Shown here: piece by piece, positions 53,261 through 64,000 of the stretch
Layout: every line of letters starts with the position of its first letter
Position numbering within the stretch: position 1 is the first letter of the stretch
Assembly: GCA_033296885.1 (NCBI GenBank)
Contig: MU864018.1
Coordinates: forward strand, 18,424-82,423
Length of the DNA stretch: 64,000 nt
Direction: 5' to 3'
From: Triangularia verruculosa
Lineage: Eukaryota; Ascomycota; Sordariomycetes; Sordariales; Podosporaceae
Notes under the pieces: generated by a model
What the model was told of the DNA's origin: nothing
The model's input: only the letters and a program-made list of their open reading frames with translations
The model's database searches: none
Position numbers and translations under genes: made by a program

Positions 53261-56200
53261 ATGGATTCCAATGGGCCCAGACAAGAAACGCCCCAGCCAT
53301 CCAGCGCCCCCCAGGATGGAGCATCTGCCATTGCCGTTCCCAGGCGAAGCGGCGCCATCAGACATGCCGCCGGTAGCCGGCCCATTCTTCACACCCTGAC
53401 ACCCGGGGTGGGAAAACACACTTTTGTGACAACGCCCATTCAAGAGACGCCAGCCGATGATGACCCAAGCAGACACTCTTGGGTTTCGTTTGTCTCGGCC
53501 AGTACGGCCAGGTCGTCCGCAGTGCCGAGCATTTTCTCGCAAAGATTGTCCACCTTTTCAGCCTCCACTCGACTGTCAATCCGCCAGTCCTCCATCGAGT
53601 CGCCCATCTCAGCCACCAGCCCTCTGTATCTGAGAACGGACAGTATCAAGGAGGAGGGCCCTTACTTTTGTACCTTTTGCAGTGACTCGTTCGCCACAAA
53701 GGAGGAGTGGAGGTTGCATGAAGCTGATTTCCACGACAAGCGCGAGATCTATTCTTGCAAAAGCTGCTCTGCAGTCTTTCGACGGGCTATCTCGCTGATG
53801 GACCACGAGAGCGACGAGCATGGCATCGAGTCTACCGGCGAGGTGCCCCTCGCAGCGCGCCACTCCCCACTGCGTGCAGCGTGGGGTTGCGGGTTCTGCG
53901 CGACTCTCTTCAGGTCTCGCACCGACTACCTCGATCATGTTGGGGATCACTACGACGAAGGTCTTGAGCGGGAGCATTGGCAGCATTCTCTAGTCATCAA
54001 GGCATTGCTCCAGCAGCCCAAGATCGAGGAAGCATGGAAAGCCCTGGTAGCAGAGGAGGAAGCCGCAGAAGGCGCAACACTACGCTTTATGTGGGATCCA
54101 AGCAACAGTGGTCGACTTTCAGACGTTGAAGAATCATCCTCATTGCAGGACGTCCTAGAGTTTTTTGGGAATAAAGCGACGTTATCTGCTGAGGAAATCG
54201 CAGTAATGGCTTATGACCTTGCCCAGAAGAGAGTGCAGAGGGACGTGAGCAATGTGTTGCCACAACACTTCGCACGTCTGGATCCAGATGAGATCCCGGA
54301 GACTGAGGTCATGTCCACAGCCGGTTCATCATCTGCTTCCCCCCAAGACTTGCCACAATCCGTCGACGACATGTCTCTGGCTGCGACATCTAAACTTCAT
54401 ATTACGCTGTCTTCCAACCTAGCCAAATCAAGCTTCTCCTCACTGATTGCTGACAAGATTGCGCGCGAGTCTTCGACGTCAAGGGCACCAGGAACCATCG
54501 GGGATGGTATCGCGAGACCCTCATCAGTCCCGGCTGTATCTTCTCAAGCTCGACCCCCCCCTAGTATTGCCCTGCGAAATGTAGCCACGCGGGGAAATCT
54601 TCGTCGCGTCGATAACGGTCTTCCCAGATCTCCTCCTGCTTTCCAGATTTCGGAGAACCGGAGTGGCACCCCGCCGAGGCCGAGCCCTGGTGGGCTTGGA
54701 AGTACCATCACATCATTGAGCTCCACTCAGGATTCATCCACGCCTGTTCATCTTCCCGATCATGTGCTTGTTGCTCGAGCAAGCCCGCTATCTTCGATCC
54801 GCCCGCACACCAGCTCCAGTACGCTGTCAAGCCATGCAAAGGACACCGCCAAGTGGCTCGATGACAGCACGAGTGGGACAGTGACAGATGACAGCGTGTC
54901 AGACACCGACTCTTGGCTAGAACCTGACGGCTTGTCTTCGGCAGCAAGGACGTGGAAATCGACCTTCAACCAAACAGTCGAGCTTGGCATGGGAGCACTC
55001 TGGACACGATACAACCGTGACTGGAATGCTCTTATCGTGCAATGTGTAGGTGAAGCCGGGAGAAGTAGTAGCTCTCCCCATTACCGCGACACATCTGGGC
55101 GAGTCAGAAAGGGAACATCATCGAGACAAGCCAAGAATCTACGACCAGGTGGTCGTTATCCAGTCGACGATGAGGACGAGGACGATGATGACGGAGAGGG
55201 ACAACGGCCTGGTTCATCGCTGTCAAAACGGAGCTCACTGTCCACGAAAAAGTTTGCATGCCCATTCCGCAAGCACGATCCACAAAAGTACAGCCTCCAG
55301 GAACACGAAGTATGCGCAGTTAGATCGTGGGGAACAATTTCTAGGCTCAAGTAGGTGATCCATGTCTTGAGACATTGGGTAAAAGCTAACAAAATTCTCT
55401 CAGGGAGCATCTCTACCGTCGTCACTACAAGATCCACTGCCAGCGATGCAAGCAGACATTTGGAGACTTTAGAGAGCTGGCCGATCATGAGATGTCACCA
55501 CAGGGATGTGTAGTAGTCCACGCACCCCCACCCTGCGATATTTCAACCATCCAGGAAAAGCAACTGAAGTCACGAAAGCATAACGCCAAGAGAAAGACAG
55601 ACGAGGAGAAATGGGTGGAAATCTACCAGCTTCTGTTCCCCAACGAAGATATACCATCATCACCATGTGAGTGCATCCATCAGGATCCAACACTCGCCTA
55701 AAGGGAGGTTAGATCGCTGATTTTGATGCCAGATCCCGAAGTAGTCGATGATATGGGCCAAATTTCATCCGAAACCCAAAGCAGCATGCACTTCCAGCAC
55801 TTTCTCCTCCGCACATTACCTGCCCTTTTCAGCCAGATGGCGGAAGAACAGATCGGAAGGCCCATAGCACCACACGAGGCCTTGCGGATGGACACGATAC
55901 CGACGCTCATTGAAGGGTCGCTTCAAAAGGCATTCAGCGAGTGGGAGGCGAGGGGCAACAACATCATGCCGGCAGAGCGCTCGGCCGTGTCGATGAGCTT
56001 TATACCAGAGCTGGTGCCTGAGATGGCGTCACTGAATATTCCATACAGCTATGCGCCGGCCTCGACCTATCACACCCCACCCATGTCGGCTGCACCCAGC
56101 GCAGACCACAGCTTTCTGTCTGGAAATCTGGGTGGCATGGGCGGATTCACCCCGGAGAACGCACATGATGACGACTCTGGATTCGTGGACAACAGTTTCC

Positions 56201-56367
56201 AATTCCAGCCAGGACCACCAGCCACCTATGCTGGATTCATACCGCAATACGACACCAGCAGTGACTGGCAGACGGGTCTTGGACTTATGCACGTTGATGA
56301 TACCGATATGGGCTTTGGCAATACCATGAACATGGGAGCCCACTATCCTGGATTTTCACAAGGATGA
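53261..56367 (+). CDS. C2H2 zinc-finger protein
   Basis: Three exons (53261-55350, 55404-55666, 55733-56367) encode 995 residues, with introns of 53 and 66 bp. The ATG at 53261 is the first in the frame. N-terminal C2H2-like units are YFCTFCSDSFATKEEWRLHE...H and YSCKSCSAVFRRAISLMDHE...H, then CGFCATLFRSRTDYLDHVGDH. A long Ser/Thr-rich disordered middle follows, with an acidic run (DDEDEDDDDGEG). The C-terminal part has the fungal motif CPFRKHDPQKYS...C...RLKEHLYRRHYKIHCQRC. This pattern (a C-x-F/Y-x-K-H-x-P-x-K-Y unit followed by a finger) is common in filamentous-fungal proteins of unknown role. Nuclear DNA or RNA binding is inferred. Confidence 0.82.
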
Positions 56368-56848
56368 TTCAGACATCAGGAGTAGAAATGCGGACTTTTC
56401 TTCACTCGTCGGCCAAGATTTACTACTGTTTTAGAGAATCAATGAGCGCAAGCTTTTAACCGTAATCTCACTTGCCCGAGATCAAAGCATCATACTGACC
56501 ACGATCGTACATGTGTCGACGTCTGGCTAAAACACAGATGGGCAACGGTATCGTTTCGTAGACGCCATCACCCCATGGATTGCCAATACTCAAAGACATC
56601 TGTCGCTTGCTACCGAGCACACTTGCAGCACGCACAGGGATCAAGCGTTTATTCTAATAATAATATGATTGAAGGCCAAGTATATGATGCAACAAATCAG
56701 TGCAAGTACAAGTTGAAGACATTGACAAATATCAAGTTGCACATGCACTTATAAACAAGAATGGAAAGGAGCGGCAACAGTTAACGCCCTTTACCTTCCT
56801 CTCTTTCCAATCCTTTTCCCCTTATTAACGACGAAAAAGACGAGTAAC
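56368..56848. other. convergent 3' region of the C2H2 and DUF1996 genes
   Basis: AT-rich non-coding sequence between two stop codons. No gene is seen. Confidence 0.45.
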
Positions 56849-57995
56849 CTAGACACCGACACCGGGAAGAGCGGTAAGCCCTGTTTTAATCTTGTCAGTA
56901 CATATAGTCATCAACAATATCAGAGAGGAATAACTCACAGCTGTCATAATCCTCCCGAGCATTCGGCTTCACCGCACACTTCCTCGCCTGATCCAAGCTC
57001 TGCGTCCTCAGGTTGGCACAGCTAGCACCGAAGCAGCCCGAGGTATCCATCGCCCTCTGCAAGCTGTCGTCCTTCCAGCCGAAAACATAATCAGCGTGCT
57101 GGCCCAGACCGGTCGGGTCACCGGTGGACAGCACAAACGGCTGAGACCCATCGGCAGGCCAGTCAGCCCGGTTGGCGAACTTGGAGGTGTCCCAGAACAC
57201 CTCGTACATGAGCTGCGGGATCCGAACGGGGTGGGAGGCGGGGCAGTTGCCGCCCAGAGACAGGAAGTCGGCCGGCCCGGAGGTGGGGTAGGCGACGTGG
57301 TCCTGGTGGTTGGGGGTGTCGAGGTTCTTGCCGTCCCAGCAGGTGGGGAAGTGGATGTTGGAGCGGATGCCGCCGGGGCAGGGCTTGGTGGGGAAGGCCT
57401 CGGTGTCGTAGTTGCTGTCGCTGCAGGGGGCGCCGACGTCACCCTGGTGGTTGGGACCGGAGTAGCACCGGAAGCAGTTTTGGCGGCGGAGCTTTGTGTC
57501 GGGGCGGGAGCGGACGTTGGGGTCGCCGACGAGCATACGGAAGCCGGGCTTGAAGGCGGTGATGCGGCCGGGCTGGGCCGAGACGTAGTAGATCAAGATG
57601 CCGCCGTTGATCTGGGTGGAGAAGCGGTCGTTAAACTGCAGCGGGGCGGAGAACTGGGGGATGCGCTTGTAGGTGCCGTTGCGGGCCTTGAAGTAGAGGT
57701 TGGCGGTCCAGTAGTTGGAGAAGTCGTCGGCGAAGGAGCAGGTAGTGCAGGTGGAGTGCTTAGAGAGGTCGTCGTTGGGCATGGTGGCGTTGAAGGAGTT
57801 ACCACCGATGATTTGATGGACGTGGGGGGAGGGGACCTGGCCGGGGTTGACGAGGGGGTCGATGCGGTCGATGACGAGCTGGGTGCAGCCGAATCGAAGC
57901 ATGGTCGTACCTCCCGGGCCGCCAAACTGAGGGTTGGGGCTGGCCTTGGGGGCCGCCTCGGCTAGAGCCGCGAGGAAAAGCGACGTCCAAAGCAT
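56849..57995 (-). CDS. secreted DUF1996-domain protein
   Basis: Exon 1 is 56939-57995 and exon 2 is 56849-56880, with a 58-bp intron (GTGAGT...ACAG); 362 residues. The signal peptide is MLWTSLFLAALAEAAP. The DUF1996 domain (PF09362) covers almost the whole chain. Its blocks are LRFGCTQLVIDRIDPLVNPG, SPHVHQIIGGNSFN, CTTCSFADDFSNYWTANLYF, FKPGFRMLVGD, CPGGIRSNIHFPTCWDGKNL and HPVRIPQLMYEVFWDT. There are about 12 cysteines, probably disulfide-bonded. The spliced end gives DYDSWLTALPG, the usual family ending, which supports the intron. The function is unknown; relatives are extracellular and often highly expressed. Confidence 0.9.
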
Positions 57996-60590
57996 TGTGA
58001 TCTCCGTCTTTGTCGTCTTGATCTAGTGTCTTACAACAGCAGCCTTCGCTGAGAAGAGAAACGAGGGGGATGGAAAGGGGTGGTGACTGGAACGGTTACT
58101 GAACCAGAACTTCAACCAGGGACGACGACGATGGCGGTTTGAGAGAAGGCATTCTTATATCATTTCTCCGGAGCCGCCAACACGTGGCATTTGTCTATTT
58201 CTTCCAAGATTGTTCCATTCGGAAGCAACTGCCGTCGTACCAGACAGACTGGTTGAAATGCCGAGCACATGGCAGCCATCTGGTTGTCAGTGGTAACGGG
58301 GCCGATATTGAAGGGCGACAATATCCAAATAGATGTGGCGGGTGATATGAACCAGCGACTGGAACCCGTCTTCGGCGGCAATCCCTCCCTGGAGATTGGG
58401 TTGTGTGTGGGGTAAATAAACAAGGTACCCCTTTTAGTTGGTCGTTTTGCCAGCTGACCAATTGGAGGGTGCGGAACCGACGTCATCCAGGGTGGTCTCC
58501 CCTGATCAGGCTGAGTATACGGCAGATTTGTGATAGGACAGCGAGGTCATATACAAGGAAGCGTATATACAACATTTGCTGGGCAGGCAAGCACTGGGAG
58601 TTGCCGCATTGGGCAGTGAGAGACAGAAAGAGTTGGAAGGCCAAGAGGCCGAAAACATGACAGGAGCTGGGGTTAATAAATGAAAGCCATGTGGTATGGC
58701 ACACCACCACCACCACCCTTCGACCTCGGCGGCTGCGATGCCCACGTTGCCACTGCGCGGTAACGAGACACATGAGAAGCGAAGACTGCAGAGTTTTGTT
58801 CTGGTTGGAAGGATAAATTCTATGCCCCGGAAAAACGCTACAGCAAAACGTGGCATCCCATCGGGCGGCCCGAAAAGAAAGATGAAAGATCAACCTGGAT
58901 AGAGGAAGCGATGGAAAGGGAGGGAAGCATTGGGGTGATGTGATGCTATGCTGTTATGTGGGATGCCGGGTCCCAACGAGTATCGGCGGGTGAATGGGTA
59001 CCGGTGGTCGTTTTTCTGATGCCCGTTGATTGTTTGGCACACACGCACACACACATAGCTGTCAATCACTGGCTGCAAATTGTTGATCTGAAAGCTCTGA
59101 TCTTGCTCCAGAGAGGAATGCCGAGATCGCTGCTGTCAGTGTGTGGTCGACAGCCTCTGGCAGCCTAGTTTCAGCCCGCTCGTGTTAATGTTGGGCCGCT
59201 GTCTGCCAAGTGCCTTGCTGCCAGCGGCAGTCAATGGTGACAGGCATCATGAAGTCTAGAATGTTCGTCTCGGCCCAACAGTGCTCATATATTGCCGTCA
59301 AAGCCTTCACGTGGGCCTCCTCGGGTTTGGCCCGGCCAAATCGGCCGCGAGTCATCTATTGTTGCGATCCTTAGCGCCGTGTTAACATCATCTTTGGTTG
59401 CTAGATTAATCATGCAGACACAAGGAAGGAGGGAGCGGCTTTGACAGACGAGTCGGGTTTTCCAAGACGGCCTAACTGCCACCCGATCATGACCGCCAGA
59501 GCTCGCAGGTATCTTCGCAATGTATTTTCGGCTATCCTCTCCGAGTATTCTTCTTCGTGACCTCGCTTCAGAGGAGGAACTTGGCCATGGATGCTGAGCA
59601 ACACATATGAGTCCAACCGGATCAGCTCCTGGTTCTCGCTTCTTTCACAAGAAGGTGCCGAATTCCAGATTCCAAGTCTGTTGCCTTTCAGCTGATGCGG
59701 TGATGTTTAGTCATCGCCTTTCGGGCGATTTTTTGCATCAGGGGCTGAGCCAGAAAAGTAGACAGCCATCGGCTACCAAGATATCTTTGATGAACTGTGT
59801 TCCATGCTTTTCACACTAGTAAAAACTACAAACAGGTGTATCATCTGGATTTCAACCGTTTACACTATACTTGAATGTATATTCACTATCATCCAGCCCA
59901 CTCAAATTGTTTTCTGAGGCCTATCCTTGCCGTGGTAAAAAAAGCATAAACGAAGACCGAGAAGTTTCTAAACGGATCCAAGCCAATCTGGGCTTCCCAA
60001 CCTGAAGATCTCGACTCCCACGCCAACCGGACCTTTTGCCACTCTCATCAGTTCCTCAATGTTGCGTTACCTCCTTCCCAAATCTCATCCACTTGCATTC
60101 CAAACCTCCACGTGTTCGATCTCCTTCGCTCCATAATCCAGGTTCACAACTTAGGCTGTCGTGCACAGTCACATCTGGGTAGGCAGGCATGAACGTGCAC
60201 AATTCTGAGAGACATATTGATTAATATGTCAAAGTCGTAATGCCAAACCGGGACAAGTGGTCCAGTGCAACCCATCACCTCCCAGTCGGAAGATGGCCAG
60301 TTGTGAGGGCAAGATGACAGTGGTTGTCTTGGCGATAACCCTAACCCCGCCCCCTTTTTGCCCCTGAATGCGCAGACCTCGAGCTCGGATTTGACCTTAG
60401 GCTCGGAACGGGTGATAACAAATATTGATCTCCTTTGCGAGTGGCTTTCAGCCTGGCGATTTTCCTTGCCCTCAGCCTCATGCAGGTGTTGGTGTCAGCC
60501 ACAATGGTGGTTTTGTGTAACTCTACTCCTGCGCCTCAATGAGGTGCCATTACAAGGGCCGGGACCTTCCCGGATAAAATAAGAGACATT
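57996..60590. other. 2.6-kb gene-free stretch before the AT-rich block
   Basis: The first part is the promoter of the DUF1996 gene (minus). Between 58100 and 60590 I find only short frames of normal base composition on both strands and no domain, RNA gene or repeat. AACCCTAACCCC at about 60337 is telomere-like but just two units long. At about 60590 the base composition changes sharply to AT-rich. Confidence 0.45.
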
Positions 60591-60930
60591 CTACTCGCGT
60601 ATTACCTTTTTTCTACATACGTATTACCCCTTAAGGAGGTTAGGGTTTTATATAGCCCCTAAATAATAGTAATTTTAATTAAAATTCTATTAATAATTAA
60701 AATTCTATTAATAATTTAAATCTTTAACTTTTCCTCTCTCGTTTAATTACAACTACTAATATGAATTCCATCGTTAATAAGCCGGTAATTATATATACGA
60801 TTAACGTAATTAAGTATAATAAATATATTTAATTAGTAATATTTTTATAATTTTAATAATAAAAATATAATTTATACGATAAAATCTAAATATAAAAAAA
60901 TTAAGGATTATTAATTTATTAATTTACTTA
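60591..60930. repeat. AT-rich RIP-type block, left flank of the transposon
   Basis: Composed almost only of A and T with few C/G except in CG pairs. This is the composition left by heavy RIP. No readable coding remains. Confidence 0.6.
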
Positions 60931-60973
60931 ACGTACATTATCAGCGAGTGACCCATATTAGCGAGTGACCCAC
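60931..60973. repeat. left terminal inverted repeat
   Basis: Starts ACGTACATTATCAGCGAGTG. It contains two copies of AGCGAGTGACCCA separated by 5 bp, so each terminus carries an internal direct repeat. Confidence 0.85.
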
Positions 60974-61084
60974 TTTCTACGCGACGCGACATCTTTGCAC
61001 TTCACAACAACTTTCCTCCACCATCCAAAATACCTACTATTTCAAAAGAAAGCCAGATAATCTTGGCCCTCTAAGCTCTTTAAA

Positions 61085-62710
61085 ATGACGAGAATCTAAG
61101 CGAACGAGCTGCAGCTAAAATTTACGGAGTCGACCGTAGAACACTAGGGCGTCGCCGCATCGGTAAGCCTGCACGATGCGAAACCACGCCCAATTTAAAA
61201 AAAGCTCACTCAATTAGAAGAGGAGGTTATTATTTACTATATTATTAAGCTATCTACGCGAGCTTTTCCACCGAGATTAAGTGGTGTGGAAGATATAGCT
61301 AACCAACTACTATACGCCCGCGACGTACCTTCTGTCGGCAAGCTCTAGGCGTATCGATTTGTTAAACAGCAGCTAGAGCTCCGTACGCGGTATATACGTA
61401 GATATAACTATTAGAGGGCTAAGTGCGAGGATCTAAAGGTCATCGGCGAATAGTTTACGCTTATATGGAATACTAAGGCCAAGTACGGTATCGTAAATAA
61501 CGATGTCTATAACTTCGACGAAACTGGGTTTATAATAGGTATTATCTTCGCGGGTATAGTAGTTACGACCTTAGACGGCCTTAGTAAGGTAAAACTAGCC
61601 CAGCTTAGCAACCGCGAATAGGTAACGGTAATTTAGGGAATTAATACCCTCGGCTGGGCCATCCCTCCCTTTATTATCTTAGCCGCGTAGTACTACCTAG
61701 CCAACTAATACACCGAGTATAACCTACCGTCCACCTAGTATATCGTAACTACCGATAATGGCTAGACTATTAATACGGTAGGCCTAGATTAGATTAAGTA
61801 CTTCGACTATCATACAGCGTCCCGTATAAAGGGCAAATACCGGTTATTGATCCTCGACGGCTACGAAAGCCACTACTCGACCGAATTCGAATGCTATTAT
61901 TAGCAGAATAATATTATTACGCTCTATATACCTTTATATTCTTTATACTACCTTTAGCTACTCGATGTCGGCTACTTTAAGTTATTGAAGTAAGCGTATA
62001 GCCGTTAGATCGAGGACTTAATACGTATATATATTAACTACGTAAGTAAATTTAAGTTCCTCTATACCTTCCGCGAGGCCTTCTTCGCTTTTATAACGGA
62101 GAAGAATATATAGGGTAGCTTTACGGGTGCTGGCCTTATACCGTACGATCTAGAGAGGGTACTTTCTAAGCTAGATATAAAGCTTTATATATTAATATCT
62201 CTAAACTTACGGCCCGGTATTATATAACCTTAAGTCCCCTAGATATTATATAACCCTCGAGAAGCTAACTCGCAGTTAATACTTATTAAGACTTATATTA
62301 CTAACTATTAAAATAGCTCCCCGACTTTAATATTAAGTATTATAGATTAATTTACTAAAGGTACGATAGCTGTAATATACTAAATAGCCCTCTTATAAAT
62401 AGAGGTCTCTTCGCTCCGTAAAGCTAATAAGGCACTAAGTAAACGCCGGAGAGCCAAAAAAACATGCGTAAAACTTAGAGGGTTACTTACTATATAAGAA
62501 GTATAGGATCTACTGGATTAGAAGGCTGTAGATAGGGAGGGAGTGTAAGAAACGTAGCCGGATAGTAGTAATATAGGGGGGGCTCGTACGAAGGTTCGGT
62601 ACTGTAGTATATGCGGTAAGCCTAGCTATAATGCGCGCACTTACTAAGAAGTTACAGAAGCATTTAATTCAGCTGTTTCTAATGTAATTATAGTTAATTC
62701 CTTATGTTGA
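61085..62710 (+). pseudogene. pogo/Fot1-type transposase, RIP-degraded
   Basis: Read in the single frame of 61085, the DDE transposase can be followed from end to end. An N-terminal region (LTQLEEEVIIYYIIKLSTRA, then FPPRLSGVEDIANQLL) is the CENP-B type DNA-binding part. YNFDETGF, then LLILDGYESHYSTEF and LYIPLYSLYYL, is the DDE core. IEDLI...FREAFFAFITEKNI and GAGLIPYD close the family pattern, and a zinc-knuckle (CSICGKPSYNART) ends it. More than 20 stops interrupt it, nearly all TAG or TAA at positions where W or Q is expected, that is C-to-T or G-to-A changes. No frameshift was noted. It cannot be active. Confidence 0.85.
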
Positions 62711-62751
62711 TGTAGTGTAATTGAGGATAGTTTGTCAGGGTGTGGTGGGAG

Positions 62752-62794
62752 GTGGGTCACTCGCTGATATAGGTCACTCGCTAATAATGTACGT
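62752..62794. repeat. right terminal inverted repeat
   Basis: Inverted partner of 60931-60973, ending TAATAATGTACGT. It differs at three positions, all C/T transitions when read in the same orientation. Confidence 0.85.
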
Positions 62795-64000
62795 TAATAG
62801 TTTTAATTTTAAAGACTTTACGTTTACTATTAATAACCTTTATATAACCTTAAACTTTTTATTAAATAATATAATTATATTATTATTAAAGAAAAAAGCT
62901 ATAATAAATAAAGTCCTTTAAAATAATATATTCGGTATAATATTATTTATAATTAATATAACGATTTAAAATTATTTAAAAGTATTAGTTTTTACGTTTA
63001 TTATTTATATAAATATAATTATAAATAAGAAAGAATAATAATTAAAATATCTGAAGGTTAAATATATAATAATTATAAAAATATCGAATATCGAATATAT
63101 AATTATAAACTTTCCTCCGATTTTTTTATTTATCTTTAATATTATAAGTTTATCGCTACCGAAAAAAAAATTATTATAAATAACGATAAATTATAATTTA
63201 TTTTATTAAAAAAGATTAGGATTATAATATATAATTAAATCGATAGTTTAATTATCTTTATTCAAGATATATATAATTTTAAGGATATTAAACGGAAAAA
63301 AGAAAGTAGTAATTATACCGGGGCCGGTATAATTATTAAGCGGTTTAATAATAAAAAAGTTAAATATTATATATAGTAAAAGATTAACGATTTTTATTAA
63401 TTTAAAACTATAATTTTTTACTATCCGAAAATCAAGTATTTTATTAAAACGTATTTATAAATCCTTTTTATTAATTTAACTTTTTTAATAAATAAATATA
63501 ACTTTTTTTTACGTAATAATAAAGATTCCTTTTAATATAAACCTTTCGTTATTTTTTAAGTTTTATTATAATAAAATAAACAAAAGTTTTAATTAATTCT
63601 TTAAATTTATTAAATTTTTATTCGGAGAAATTAATATTAATTTATTAAAGGTTATTATTATAAATTAATAAAAGAAAATATAAGTAATTATAAAATAGGT
63701 TTTCTCCGATATTTAATAATAAATTTATATTTATTACGTTATTTTTTAAATTCTTTTTCAAGTTAGAAAAAAATAAATTAATAAATTAAAAGATAATATT
63801 AACGATAATATAATAAATAATAACTATACCGGAAATAATTAAAATAATAAAAGTAATATAACGTAAAGTATTAAGTTAAACTTTAATCAGTAAAATTATT
63901 AATTTTATATTACTTTCTTTTAATACTTTAACGGTAAAAACAACGGTTCTATACTTAAAAAATAGCTTTATAATTATTATAATTTCTTAATATAATTTAA
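62795..64000. repeat. extreme AT-rich RIP-type block to the window end
   Basis: Over 1.2 kb of almost pure A/T with residual CG pairs and no usable reading frame. It probably consists of older transposon copies mutated beyond recognition. No boundaries can be set inside it. Confidence 0.6.

Larger units (their letters stand above)
60931..62794 (+). mobile_element. Fot1/pogo-type DNA transposon inactivated by RIP
   Basis: 1864 bp bounded by 43-bp terminal inverted repeats with three C/T-type mismatches and flanked by a TA on each side, the target duplication of Tc1/mariner-pogo elements. Fot1-like elements are normally about 1.9 kb. Between the repeats lies one transposase frame, full of stop codons but without shifts. 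CA dinucleotides are nearly absent in its second half, which fits RIP at CpA. The element is less AT-rich than the DNA on either side. Confidence 0.85.

Noticed and set aside
57096..57965. 289-codon open frame opposite the DUF1996 gene
   Set aside because: GC-rich antisense shadow with Gly/Val bias and no domain.

Overview
The window is nuclear DNA of a filamentous ascomycete, most likely Sordariomycetes. The signs are 50-95 bp spliceosomal introns with GTRNGT donors and CTAAC/CTGAC branch sites, HET-domain and 2EXR-domain genes, a Zn2Cys6 regulator, and a terminal AT-rich block whose transposon carries only the C-to-T/G-to-A lesions of repeat-induced point mutation (RIP). All assignments are from reading the sequence; no database search was possible.

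Layout. (1) 1-5 kb: a small Kex2-type cysteine-rich secreted peptide gene and a HET-domain gene. (2) 5.5-15.1 kb: five copies of one 2EXR gene family in alternating orientation, two intact and three damaged (5-bp duplication, in-frame TAG, 3' fragment). (3) 15-20 kb: a fungal family of unknown function broken by a one-base frameshift, and a small membrane protein broken by an in-frame TAG. Together, 5-20 kb is an accessory zone in decay. (4) 20-24.4 kb: an Avo2-like ankyrin protein (TORC2) whose start codon appears to be split by an intron, a gene-poor stretch, and a small protein with an 87-bp tandem repeat. (5) 26-39.4 kb: a probable metabolic cluster of ACMSD-like amidohydrolase, long-chain alcohol oxidase, Baeyer-Villiger monooxygenase, membrane-anchored SDR, HSL-type esterase and a Zn2Cys6 regulator. 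(6) 39.9-58 kb: a second HET gene, then housekeeping genes (AMSH/Sst2 deubiquitinase, prefoldin subunit 6, Vps4, Nop56), a C2H2 protein, a DUF1996 secreted protein and one unknown. (7) 58-60.6 kb: no gene seen. (8) 60.6-64 kb: a very AT-rich RIP block holding a Fot1/pogo-type transposon (60931-62794) with 43-bp inverted repeats and a TA target duplication.

How the genes may work together. The SDR, BVMO, esterase and alcohol oxidase make a complete logical route: secondary alcohol to ketone, to ester, to primary alcohol plus acid, to aldehyde. This is the subterminal oxidation route of alkanes and long-chain ketones. Several members carry membrane segments, which fits a lipophilic substrate, and a Zn2Cys6 regulator lies beside them. 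Vps4 and the AMSH-like enzyme both act with ESCRT at endosomes but are probably neighbours by chance. The HET and 2EXR genes suggest an allorecognition or accessory island, though the function of 2EXR proteins is unknown.
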